A stretch of 64,000 nucleotides of DNA from Haloimpatiens lingqiaonensis. GTDB lineage: Bacteria > Bacillota > Clostridia > Clostridiales > Clostridiaceae. The first letter of the stretch is position 1. Every line of letters starts with the position of its first letter. Below, in pieces: positions 9,136 through 16,774 of this stretch. Made by a program: the position numbers and the translations under genes. The notes beneath the pieces were generated by a model that was not told the DNA's origin, did no database searches, and worked only from the letters and a program-made list of their open reading frames with translations. The DNA is taken from NCBI RefSeq assembly GCF_044502415.1, contig NZ_CP172402.1. One strand, given 5' to 3'.

Positions 9136-10290
9136 ATGAAAGTTTACTTAGATAATGCGGCTACAACCTTTCCAAAACCAGATACTGTAGTATCTTCTAT
9201 AATGACGTATATGACACAAGTTGGCTCTAACCCTGGCAGAGGTGCATCTTCCTCTTCTTTAGCTGGAAACAGGGTGGTTTTCCAATGTAGAGAAGCTATT
9301 GCTAATCTTTTTAACTTCCCAAATGTGGAAAATGTAATTTTTACTTCAAATATAACCCACTCCCTAAATACCTTAATAAAGGGAGTAGTAAAAAAGGGTT
9401 GGCATGTAATAACCTCTTCAATGGATCATAACGCTACTTTAAGACCTCTTTCTGCTCTTAAAGAAAAAGGTGATATTAACCTTACCATATTGGATTGTTC
9501 TGAAGAAGGTTTAATAAATATAGACGATTTTAAAAGGGCTATAGAAGATAATACTAAATTAGTTGTTTTATCCCACGCTTCTAACATAATAGGAACTATT
9601 CAACCACTAGAAGAAATTGGGCGTATATGTAAAGAAAAAGAAATTTACTTAATAATAGACTCAGCTCAAACTGCTGGAGTTTTAGATTTAGATTTTAAAA
9701 AATTAAATTGCAGTGCCTTAGCATTTACAGGGCATAAGAGCCTATTAGGACCTCAAGGCATCGGCGGATTTATAATTGATGATGAATTGAACAATATTAC
9801 TAAACCATTTATAGAGGGCGGCACTGGCAGCGTATCTTCCAATGTTATTCAGCCAGATTTTTTACCTGATAAATTTGAAAGCGGCACTATGAATACTCCA
9901 GGTATTGCGGGACTTCTTGCGGGTATTAATTTCATAAATGAAAAGGGACTTAAATATATAAGAGAATATGAAGAAGAATTATGCCAAAAATTTATAAATG
10001 GAGCCCTAAACATAGATAGTATAAAAGTTTATGGTACAATGGATTCTTCTGCAAGAACCTCCACCATATCAATAAATTCATCAAAAATAGATAATGCAGA
10101 ATTAGGATTTATTTTAGACAGTGAATTCGGCATAATTACAAGAACTGGATTACACTGTGCACCTTTAGCCCATAAGACTATAGGAACTTATCCAAGTGGT
10201 ACTATTAGATTTAGTTTTGGCATATTTAATGATGAAAAAGATGTAGACTATGCTTTAAGCTGTATAAACAAAGTTATAAAAAGAATATAA
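9136..10290 (+). CDS. Class V aminotransferase, cysteine desulfurase / selenocysteine lyase type
   Basis: This PLP enzyme has 384 residues. It opens with YLDNAATTFPKP, carries the PLP-binding lysine in FTGHKSLLGPQG (Lys201), a nearby HASN segment, and the catalytic cysteine in TRTGLHCAPLAHK (Cys341). These features place it in the CsdB/SufS-like group that removes sulfur or selenium from (seleno)cysteine. The upstream ATG at 9121 overlaps the GGAGG ribosome-binding site, so the ATG at 9136 is the start. It is divergent from yedF and DUF3343, and the set probably forms a sulfur or selenium relay. It is not the housekeeping iscS or sufS, since no iscU or suf genes are nearby. Confidence 0.85.
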   Translation: MKVYLDNAATTFPKPDTVVSSIMTYMTQVGSNPGRGASSSSLAGNRVVFQCREAIANLFNFPNVENVIFTSNITHSLNTLIKGVVKKGWHVITSSMDHNATLRPLSALKEKGDINLTILDCSEEGLINIDDFKRAIEDNTKLVVLSHASNIIGTIQPLEEIGRICKEKEIYLIIDSAQTAGVLDLDFKKLNCSALAFTGHKSLLGPQGIGGFIIDDELNNITKPFIEGGTGSVSSNVIQPDFLPDKFESGTMNTPGIAGLLAGINFINEKGLKYIREYEEELCQKFINGALNIDSIKVYGTMDSSARTSTISINSSKIDNAELGFILDSEFGIITRTGLHCAPLAHKTIGTYPSGTIRFSFGIFNDEKDVDYALSCINKVIKRI

Positions 10291-10359
10291 TACGTACTTA
10301 CAGAGGCTCTACAGTGGAAAGGAAGTTAATAAGCAAAATTATAAAAAGGATGTGATAAA

Positions 10360-11412
10360 TTGAATAGCTTACTAGAGAAACTTGATAGAACTATTGTTTT
10401 CATAGTGGCATATACCCTTATTTTTATACTATTTTTCTCAACCCTAGGCTATACTCTTCCTTTTGTTTTAGGTATACTATTCGCTATTTTATTACAAAAA
10501 CCCGTAAAATTTTTAACTAGAAAATTCAAAATAAAATCTTGGATCTCTTCATTAATAGTAACTATAATATTTTTTGCCATAATTATAACCTTGCTTTCTT
10601 TAGGAATTACTTCCTTAACCTCAGAGAGTATTGAATTAGGAAAAAATATTCAAAGTTATATTAATAAAAACTCAAATAAGATAATGGGCTTTTTTAATAA
10701 TTTACAAACCAACTATCATCATTTAGATCCTTCTATAGCATCTACTATAGAAAAAAATCTTTCGAGTTTTACATCAAAAAGCCTGAATCTTACAATGGCA
10801 TTTACAAAAAAGGCTCTTTCTTTATTTTTAATATTTTTAGCTAAAATACCTTATACTATTATGGTAATACTATTTACCTTGCTTTCAACATACTTTTTCA
10901 CCAAAGATCTTTCCGCAGCAAAAAATAAAATATTTGACCTTTTGCCAAAAAGCAAATCCGATAGATTATACAGCATAATATTAGAATCTAAAAAAATGTT
11001 ATCAAATTATATAGCTTCTTATTTATTTATTATATTTATAACATTTTTAGAAACGCTTATAGGTTTTTTAATATTTAAAGTTAAATATGCTGTACTTTTA
11101 AGTGTTCTTTGTGGAATCTTTGATTTATTGCCGGTATTAGGCATAGGAGCTATTTATATTCCTTTGGCCATAATATATTTTCTTTCTAAAAACTATATTG
11201 GAGCAGTTGGCATACTTATTTTATATGCAATAGTTTCTGTAATAAGACAAGTAATAGAACCTAAGATAGTTTCTTCTTCACTGGGTTTACATCCAGTAGC
11301 TGTATTAGCAGCCATATTCATAGGTCTTAAGGCTAACGGCATTGGCGGAATGTTCTTCTGCATATTTTTAGTGGTATTTTATAATATATTAAAAAAAGTT
11401 GAAGTTTTATAG
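10360..11412 (+). CDS. AI-2E family membrane protein, YtvI-like
   Basis: The 350-residue protein has about seven to eight membrane spans. A long extramembrane helical insert (about 75-140) separates the N-terminal pair from the rest, and a conserved C-terminal block reads GLHPVAVLAAIFIGLKANGIGG. This is the AI-2E/PerM family; the length and clostridial setting resemble the sporulation membrane protein YtvI. Family members are proposed transporters, and the substrate here is unknown. The start is TTG at 10360 behind AAAGGATG. It follows the aminotransferase on the same strand with a 69-base gap and precedes yyaC, another spore-type gene. Confidence 0.75.
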   Translation: MNSLLEKLDRTIVFIVAYTLIFILFFSTLGYTLPFVLGILFAILLQKPVKFLTRKFKIKSWISSLIVTIIFFAIIITLLSLGITSLTSESIELGKNIQSYINKNSNKIMGFFNNLQTNYHHLDPSIASTIEKNLSSFTSKSLNLTMAFTKKALSLFLIFLAKIPYTIMVILFTLLSTYFFTKDLSAAKNKIFDLLPKSKSDRLYSIILESKKMLSNYIASYLFIIFITFLETLIGFLIFKVKYAVLLSVLCGIFDLLPVLGIGAIYIPLAIIYFLSKNYIGAVGILILYAIVSVIRQVIEPKIVSSSLGLHPVAVLAAIFIGLKANGIGGMFFCIFLVVFYNILKKVEVL

Positions 11413-11462
11413 TATAATACACCGTCCTTTTGTTAATAATTAGAAAAGGAGGTGTATTTTTT

Positions 11463-12053
11463 ATGAATAATAAAATTATTTTAGATACATCTAAAAATAA
11501 CTGTATTTTTAAGCTGAGAGATATTATAAGTGAACAAATAACTTATGCCTTAAATTCAAAAATGCAAATTGCAATTTTATGTATAGGAACTGATAGATCT
11601 ACCGGTGATTCTTTAGGCCCATTAGTAGGCGATAAACTAAAATTTTTAGTACGAGATAAAGTTGTACTATATGGGAATTTAGAAAACCCTGTTCATGCTA
11701 AAAACCTAAGTGAAAATCTTAGAATTATTAAAGATACCCTAGAAGATCCCTTTATTATAGCTATTGATGCTTCTCTCGGAAGCATTTCCAACGTTGGAAA
11801 AATCATTGTTGAAAAGGGGCCATTGATTCCAGGTGCTGCTTTAAATAAAAACTTACCTCCTGTTGGCAATGTAAGTATAAAAGGCATAGTAAATATATCT
11901 GGAAGCTTAGAGTTTTTGGTACTGCAAAACACTCGTTTGTATACAGTTATGAATTTAGCAGATATTATTTCAAAAGGCTTGTACCACTCTATTTTAAAAA
12001 CCATAGGGGGTCCAAAACCACATAAGGAGGCTTTAGAAAATTTTGCAAAATAA
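11463..12053 (+). CDS. yyaC: YyaC-family spore protein (GPR-like fold)
   Basis: From ATG 11463 the protein is 196 residues. It contains LCIGTDRSTGDSLGPLVGDKL, AIDASLG and PGAALNKNLPPVGNVSIKG, the signature of the YyaC family. These proteins share the fold and conserved acidic residues of the spore protease GPR and are made in sporulating Bacilli and Clostridia. GGAGGTG lies 9 bases before the ATG; an upstream in-frame TTG at 11430 lacks a site. A clear terminator follows the stop. In Bacillus the homologue lies near the same parB/noc origin region. Confidence 0.88.
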   Translation: MNNKIILDTSKNNCIFKLRDIISEQITYALNSKMQIAILCIGTDRSTGDSLGPLVGDKLKFLVRDKVVLYGNLENPVHAKNLSENLRIIKDTLEDPFIIAIDASLGSISNVGKIIVEKGPLIPGAALNKNLPPVGNVSIKGIVNISGSLEFLVLQNTRLYTVMNLADIISKGLYHSILKTIGGPKPHKEALENFAK

Positions 12054-12061
12054 CACTTCAA

Positions 12062-12107
12062 AAATCCCTCCATTATATCAATGTAGGGATTTAATTAATT
12101 TTTTTAA
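12062..12107 (+). terminator. Terminator of yyaC
   Basis: AAATCCCT and AGGGATTT pair around CAT/ATG with a short loop, and a T-rich tail follows. It lies 8 bases after the yyaC stop. Confidence 0.85.
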
Positions 12108-12135
12108 TCAATGATATTTAATCGAACCACTCACC

Positions 12136-12188
12136 CTCTAAGCGGTAAGATACTACCAATTTCAAGGATTGGTTTTTGCTCCTTAGAG
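12136..12188. other. Small nested hairpin of unknown role
   Basis: An outer stem CTCTAAG (12136-12142) with CTTAGAG (12182-12188) encloses an inner stem CCAAT (12156-12160) with ATTGG (12168-12172). It lies between the yyaC terminator and a parS site, with no adjacent gene start. I cannot assign it to a known RNA class. Confidence 0.35.
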
Positions 12189-12222
12189 CTTTAACCTCAT
12201 ATCAATATATATTTTACTAAAA

Positions 12223-12238
12223 TGTTTCACGTGAAACA
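12223..12238. promoter_or_regulatory. parS centromere-like site 1
   Basis: The 16-bp perfect palindrome TGTTTCACGTGAAACA is the consensus site for the ParB/Spo0J partition protein. ParB loads here, spreads and, with ParA and SMC, orders the origin region. A second identical site lies 1.4 kb away at 13604, and parB itself starts at 14621. Confidence 0.97.
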
Positions 12239-12289
12239 TTTTTAATAATCAATATAATATTTTACCTATTAATATGCAGAAATAATTCG

Positions 12290-12515
12290 AAGAAGTAAAA
12301 ATTCCTGAAAAAATTCAGCAAAGCTGAATTTTCACCACAACTATTACTCCTTACTTATTCATAAATTAATTATAAAAACCCAACTTAAGTTTTATTCTTC
12401 ACTCTTACTTCTTAATCTTTACCTCTTCCTTTTTACTTCTTACTTCTTACTTCTTACTTCTTACTTCTTACTTCTTACTTTTTACTTCTTACTTCTTTTT
12501 ACTTCTTACTTGGTA
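12290..12515. repeat. Dispersed repeat with a 7-bp ACTTCTT microsatellite
   Basis: A tract from about 12430 to 12512 repeats ACTTCTT or close variants about ten times. The preceding 140 bases match, in inverted orientation, about 47640-47780: both share the segment around AATTCAGCAAAGCT, a CACAACTAT stretch and ATTAATTATAAAAA. It therefore belongs to a repeat family present at least twice here. No protein is encoded. Confidence 0.7.
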
Positions 12516-12612
12516 TAACTTACAAATTCCTATTTTACATTCTAAATTTTAAATTAAGAACATTTATTCATCTAATGTAGTGCTTAAAATTTATATTTGA
12601 AAGTTGAGTAAC
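12516..12612. repeat. Diverged copy of a short MITE-like repeat
   Basis: This stretch aligns by eye along its length with the 99-bp element at 43425-43523, sharing the TTTATTC(A/G)TCT(A/G)ATGTA core and the GAAAGTTGAGT end. Its left inverted end is eroded. It abuts the stop of the YkuS-like gene. Confidence 0.55.
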
Positions 12613-12863
12613 TAATATATAGAACTATATACTCTATTGAATATTATTCTATCAATTTCATCTACAGTTTTTTTGCCAGAATCAATTATTAAAGTCCCTT
12701 CGGCTTTTAAGTTGTTTTCCAAATTAGCATCTAAAAGTCCATGATTTTTTAAATCACATATTATAATATCACAGGGCATATCCTTATTATTTGTTACTTC
12801 ATATCCTCTGTTTTTTAATTCATTACTTATATATTTCATATCCTCAGGTACAAATACAATCAT
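12612..12863 (-). CDS. UPF0180 (YkuS-like) small protein
   Basis: This 83-residue acidic protein has alternating strands and helices: MIVFVPEDMKYISNELKNRG, a central DIIICDLKN strand and a C-terminal TVDEIDRIIF helix. It resembles the UPF0180/YkuS family, whose function is unknown. The ATG at 12863 is preceded by GGGAGG, which lies inside the right arm of a 10-bp hairpin (12868-12909). Translation or transcription may therefore be controlled by folding, and a larger folded segment lies upstream (12955-13064). The family call is moderate because the protein is short. Confidence 0.6.
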   Translation of the reverse strand: MIVFVPEDMKYISNELKNRGYEVTNNKDMPCDIIICDLKNHGLLDANLENNLKAEGTLIIDSGKKTVDEIDRIIFNRVYSSIY

Positions 12864-12867
12864 AATA

Positions 12868-12909
12868 AAAAACCTCCCTAAGAATATTATTCCCTTAATG
12901 GAGGTTTTT
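12868..12909 (-). promoter_or_regulatory. Hairpin covering the ribosome-binding site of the YkuS-like gene (possible attenuator)
   Basis: AAAAACCTCC and GGAGGTTTTT form a perfect 10-bp stem on the minus strand, extended by AATA/TATT pairs near the loop. The right arm holds the GGAGG site used by the gene at 12863 and is followed by a T-run, so it could act as a terminator, as a ribosome-binding-site mask, or as both. Confidence 0.6.
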
Positions 12910-12954
12910 ATACTTTAATGCTTTTATGCCTTAATGTATTTCTTCTATTTTGTT

Positions 12955-13064
12955 TTATCCGATGACTATCTGCCGTAACACTCCCACTTCTAACAAAGTG
13001 GCAGTTAACGGCAGCTACGTCCCTGGATAACGATCTCTAACCTTCAGTTGGAGTAAAAACTCCA
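12955..13064 (-). ncRNA. Candidate structured leader RNA (possible riboswitch), class not recognised
   Basis: On the minus strand this segment folds as nested stems. GGATAA (13025-13030) pairs with TTATCC (12955-12960). Inside it, GTTAACGGCAG (13004-13014) pairs with CTGCCGTAAC (12970-12979) with one bulge. Inside that, AAGTGG (12996-13001) pairs with CCACTT (12984-12989). A separate hairpin, TGGAGT with ACTCCA (13049-13054, 13059-13064), lies 5' of it. The stretch is clearly more GC-rich than the surrounding intergenic DNA. It lies between the DUF4446 stop and the hairpin masking the YkuS-like start, the arrangement of an aptamer plus expression platform. I could not match it to a known riboswitch. 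Confidence 0.5.
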
Positions 13065-13071
13065 TCTTAAG

Positions 13072-13581
13072 CTAAGAGCTCTGTTTATTTCCAATGGCTG
13101 AATTTAAAACTTCATCCTCTTCTTCAGATAGGTCATATCTAGATATACCTCTATCTATGGGCTTTGCATATACTACACTATCTTCTCTTCCATATATACC
13201 TGTTATGATCATACCACTGTTATATTCATTAAGCAGTGCTATAGAAAAACTTAAATCACTTCCTACATTTTCAAAAGCTTTATATCTTTTTATAGCTGTC
13301 TTTTGCACACAATTTTTTAGCTGCTCATTTAAAACCTTGTAGTTCTCTTCTAGCGTGTCAACTTTTTCTTTACTCACATCAATCTTATCAAAATAAGTTT
13401 CTATAACCTGTTCTATATTTTTATTATCTACACCTCTTGTTAGCTTTCTAATTTTTTTCTCCATTTTACTTATAGATTTAAATGCCACAAAAATCATTAT
13501 GAACAATATCAATATTATAATTCCCATGGCAGCTATAATATATGGTTGAAAAGCTGATAAATTCTCTAGTATTACGTTCAA
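13072..13581 (-). CDS. DUF4446 family protein
   Basis: From TTG 13581 the protein is 169 residues. It has one N-terminal membrane helix (about 8-32, IIAAMGIIILILFIMIFVAF), a coiled-coil-like acidic/basic stretch (about 40-95) and a C-terminal domain with AFENVGSDLSFSIALLNEYN and YGREDSVVYAKPI. This is DUF4446, an unstudied Firmicute family usually beside parB. A longer frame opens at ATG 13620, but that ATG lies inside the parS palindrome. AAAGGAAGG lies 5 to 8 bases before the TTG, which decides the start. Confidence 0.85.
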   Translation of the reverse strand: MNVILENLSAFQPYIIAAMGIIILILFIMIFVAFKSISKMEKKIRKLTRGVDNKNIEQVIETYFDKIDVSKEKVDTLEENYKVLNEQLKNCVQKTAIKRYKAFENVGSDLSFSIALLNEYNSGMIITGIYGREDSVVYAKPIDRGISRYDLSEEEDEVLNSAIGNKQSS

Positions 13582-13603
13582 ATGAATCCTTCCTTTCTGC
13601 TGA

Positions 13604-13619
13604 TGTTTCACGTGAAACA
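13604..13619. promoter_or_regulatory. parS centromere-like site 2
   Basis: A second perfect TGTTTCACGTGAAACA palindrome lies between parB and the DUF4446 start. ParB bound here could also affect transcription of the DUF4446 gene, since the site lies in its leader. Confidence 0.97.
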
Positions 13620-13755
13620 TTTTTAAAATTTATGTAATATACATTAAAATTATATTTTAGTATGTTTTACGCTTCTTTTAATTATATGTGAATTGTCCTG
13701 CAACATCAATGTTTTTACATTGATATTTGTTGCCTTTTATAGATTTTTTATTTTT

Positions 13756-14621
13756 TTAATGTATATTTAAAATATCTATTATTCTTTGAAGATCCTCCTC
13801 AGAATAATATTCAATTTCTATTTTACCTTTTTTATTTTTATTATTTTTTATAAATACCTTGGTTCCAAAGTATCCTTCTAGTGTATTTTTAATATCTTCA
13901 TAATATGGATTGCTTTCTAACTCTTCTTTTTCTTTTTCTGCTTCATTTTTTATTTTAGAAGCATTTCTTATTAATTTTTCTACTTCCCTAACACTCAAGT
14001 TTTCATCTATAATCTTTTGAGCTAAAGAATATTGAATATCCTTATCCTCTATAGGTAATAATGCTCTTCCGTGGCCCTCTGATATAACTTCATCTATAAG
14101 ATATTGTTGTACTCTCTCATCTAGATTTAAAAGTCTCATGCAGTTAGCTATAGCCGTTCTAGATTTTCCTATTCTGCTAGATATATCATTTTGAGTTAAC
14201 TTAAATTCCTCAATTAATCTTTTATATGCCTTTGCTTCCTCTATAGGATTTAAGTCTTCTCTTTGTATATTTTCTATTAAAGATACTTCTAACACTTCAT
14301 TTTCTGGCATATTCATAACAACTGCTGGAACTTCCTTAATTCCCACAACTTTTGCAGCTCTCCAACGTCTTTCACCTGCTATTATTGTATAACTTTCACC
14401 TTCTTTTTTTAAAACCAAAGGCTGAATTATACCATACTGCTTTATAGACTGAGCCAACTCCATTATTTTATCCCCGTCAAAACTTTTTCTTGGCTGCTTT
14501 TTATTAGCTTTTATTAAATTTAAAGGAATTCTTAAAACATCATCTTTTTTTGTTCTTCTGGAGAATCTTGTTCTGGAATTAAAGCTCCTAACCCTTTTCC
14601 TAATCCATACTTCTTACTCAA
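13756..14621 (-). CDS. parB: Chromosome partition protein ParB/Spo0J (reading frame broken by an apparent one-base deletion)
   Basis: Joining two frames gives 288 residues. The N-terminus, from TTG 14621 behind GGGGGAAG, reads MSKKYGLGKGLGALIPEQDS, the ParB end that contacts ParA. Next come the CTPase/spreading domain with GERRWRAAK and ENIQREDLNPIEEA, the helix-turn-helix (LTQNDISSRIGKSRTAIANCMRLL), and the dimerisation end. The frame is lost in a run of 7 T at 14545-14551; one extra base restores EQKKDDVLRIPLNLI. Only the part from 14463 down is open without that correction. It lies downstream of parA, and two parS sites are within 2.5 kb. A sequencing under-call is the likely cause. Confidence 0.9.
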
Positions 14622-14799
14622 GCTTCTTCCCCCTTTTGTTCTTACTTAATCATCTCTAGATTTCTATAATTTCTATTTTATTCTACTGAATACTTCTTAA
14701 ACAAGCAAATTTTAGATTTTTATGATTTTACTTTTTATTAGATTTTAGCTTTTTACTTTTATAGTTTCGTAAATTGTAAATTTTCCTCCTAAGCTTTTA

Positions 14800-15573
14800 C
14801 TACGCTTTAGATTTTTGCCTTTTTAAAAATTCTTTGGTTAGTTTTTGGTAAGCCTCTGCTCCCCTGCATTTATCATCAAATAATAATATAGGAAGTCCAA
14901 AACTAGGTGCTTCTGCTAATCTTATATTTCGTGGTATTGTAGTATTATATACTTTATCCTTAAAATATTTTTTTACCTCTTCCACTACTTCGTTACTAAG
15001 TTTTGTTCTACTATCATACATGCTCATTAAAATACCCTCTATTTCTAGAGATTTGTTTAGAGATTTCTTCACCAATTGAACTGTATTTATAAGTTGTCCA
15101 ACTCCTTCTAATGCATAAAATTCACACTGAATAGGAATCAAAACGCTATCTGCTGCACATAGAGCATTTATTGTTAAGAATCCCAAAGATGGTGGACAAT
15201 CTATGAATATATAATCAAATTTTTCATCTAATTCCTGTAGTGCATTTTTTAATATATTTTCTCTATTGTCCTTATTTATTAATTCTACTTCTGCTCCAGC
15301 TAACTCCATAGTAGAAGGGACAATATAAAAATTATCAACAAGTTCTATTTTTTTTATAACCTCTTTTATGCTCTTTTCTCCAGCTAGCACATCATAAATT
15401 GAACTTTCAACGTTTCTCTTATCTATACCTAAACCACTAGTAGTATTTCCTTGAGGGTCTATATCTATAGTAAGTATTTTTTTTCCTTTATTAGCTAAGT
15501 ATGAGCATAAATTTATATTGGTAGTGGTTTTTCCAACCCCACCCTTTTGATTAAAAACGCAAATAATCTTCAT
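14800..15573 (-). CDS. parA: Chromosome partition ATPase ParA/Soj
   Basis: The 257-residue protein opens MKIICVFNQKGGVGKTTTNI with the deviant Walker A (KGGVGKTT). It has IDCPPSLGFLTINAL, the Walker B-type strand, and IPRNIRLAEAPSFG, all typical of Soj. It binds DNA non-specifically when ATP-bound and drives origin partition with ParB; the family also affects DnaA activity. The ATG at 15573 is preferred, with AAGGTGATG about 6 to 9 bases upstream; longer GTG/ATG starts at 15585 and 15582 overlap that site. parB follows 178 bases downstream. Confidence 0.95.
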   Translation of the reverse strand: MKIICVFNQKGGVGKTTTNINLCSYLANKGKKILTIDIDPQGNTTSGLGIDKRNVESSIYDVLAGEKSIKEVIKKIELVDNFYIVPSTMELAGAEVELINKDNRENILKNALQELDEKFDYIFIDCPPSLGFLTINALCAADSVLIPIQCEFYALEGVGQLINTVQLVKKSLNKSLEIEGILMSMYDSRTKLSNEVVEEVKKYFKDKVYNTTIPRNIRLAEAPSFGLPILLFDDKCRGAEAYQKLTKEFLKRQKSKA

Positions 15574-15741
15574 TAAACTCATCACCTTTAATTATATTTT
15601 AAAAATAAGTGTACATTATTAAATTACCACCGGTAACTAACGGTGGCTAAAATTTTAACACTTTCTCTTCAACTTCTATTATAATATTAATACCCCCGTT
15701 GTGCTAGTAAATTTTGTTCATGAAACAGTGTAAAAATAAAA

Positions 15742-15790
15742 AAAGATAAAATTAGTATATAAATTTTTCTATACCAATTTTATCTTTAAG
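15742..15790 (-). terminator. Terminator of noc
   Basis: AAAGATAAAATTAGTATA and TATACCAATTTTATCTTT pair with one mismatch to form a stem of about 18 bp. It lies 8 to 10 bases after the noc stop on the minus strand. The long AT stem has weak GC content but is clearly symmetrical. Confidence 0.7.
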
Positions 15791-15797
15791 TTTTTTA

Positions 15798-16577
15798 TTA
15801 CTTTTTAGGAATGCGTATAGTTACTTCAATTGAATCCTCTAATTCTTTAGATTTGTAATTAGCTGTTATACCATATTTATCGAAAACTTGTTTTATAGTA
15901 TTTACATAAATTCTAGGACTAAAAATTCCCTTTATTCTCTTTTTACCATCTGCAGCTACTTCTTCACTGCATAACTTAAGAAGTTCTCTTTCTATTATTT
16001 CCTCTGTCTTTTTTACATTTAAAGACTTTTGAATAACCTCTTTTAATACTTTATTTCTAAGCTCTTCAGAAGGCAACTTTAAAAGTGCTCTAGCATGCCT
16101 TTCTGTTAAATTATTTTCTAAAAGAATTTGTCTAATTTGAGGTTCTAATTTAAGAAGTCTTATTTTATTTGCTATGGTAGATTGCTTTTTTCCTATAACT
16201 TCTGCTAACTGCTCTTGAGTATAGGAGTGATCCTTTATTAAATTATAATAAGCTTCTGCTTCTTCTAAAAAGTTTAAATCTTGTCTTTGTAAATTTTCTA
16301 AAAGTGCTATAGCTGCTGAATCTTTATCAGTTATATCAACTATTATAGCTGGTATTTCTTCTAATCCAGCTAATTTAGCAGCTCTAAGTCTTCTTTCCCC
16401 AGCTATAAGTTCATATTTTCCTTCTGACAATATTCTTATAGAAATTGGTTGAATAACCCCATATGCTTTCATTGATTGTGCCAGTTCTTCTAGAGCTTCC
16501 TGATCAAAATGTTTTCTTGGCTGATAAGCATTTGGAACTATGGAATTCACAGGTATATAATTTATATCTTTTTGCAT
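15798..16577 (-). CDS. noc: Nucleoid occlusion protein Noc (ParB family)
   Basis: The 259-residue ParB-like protein contains NAYQPRKHFDQEALEELAQS, the CTPase motifs GERRLRAAKLAG and ENLQRQDLNFLEEA, and an HTH with YTQEQLAEVIGKKQSTIANKIRLLKLE. It is adjacent to rsmG and separate from the parA-parB pair. In Firmicutes this position and sequence type mark Noc, which binds its own palindromes and blocks division over the nucleoid. I saw no ATTTCCCGGGAAAT-type site in the window. The ATG at 16577 is used because GAGGG abuts the alternative at 16586. A hairpin terminator follows. Confidence 0.9.
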   Translation of the reverse strand: MQKDINYIPVNSIVPNAYQPRKHFDQEALEELAQSMKAYGVIQPISIRILSEGKYELIAGERRLRAAKLAGLEEIPAIIVDITDKDSAAIALLENLQRQDLNFLEEAEAYYNLIKDHSYTQEQLAEVIGKKQSTIANKIRLLKLEPQIRQILLENNLTERHARALLKLPSEELRNKVLKEVIQKSLNVKKTEEIIERELLKLCSEEVAADGKKRIKGIFSPRIYVNTIKQVFDKYGITANYKSKELEDSIEVTIRIPKK

Positions 16578-16774
16578 AGCTACCATCCCTCTTATTGTTT
16601 TCCTAATATTAACATTTCTATAGAAATATTAATATTCCTTCTTTTTTTATAAATTTTTTTATATTTTTTATTTCATTCTCTTTATTTTCCAATTTATGCC
16701 ATTATATTGCTTTTTTAAATGTCTATAGACTACTATGACATTTACGTTTTTATATACTAAATTTCAACTAAACA

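Noticed and set aside
12430..12512. Regular short repeats as a CRISPR array
   Set aside because: The unit is a 7-bp microsatellite with no spacers and there are no cas genes.
15586..15797. A Noc binding site near noc
   Set aside because: I looked for ATTTCCCGGGAAAT-like palindromes and found none here or elsewhere in the window.
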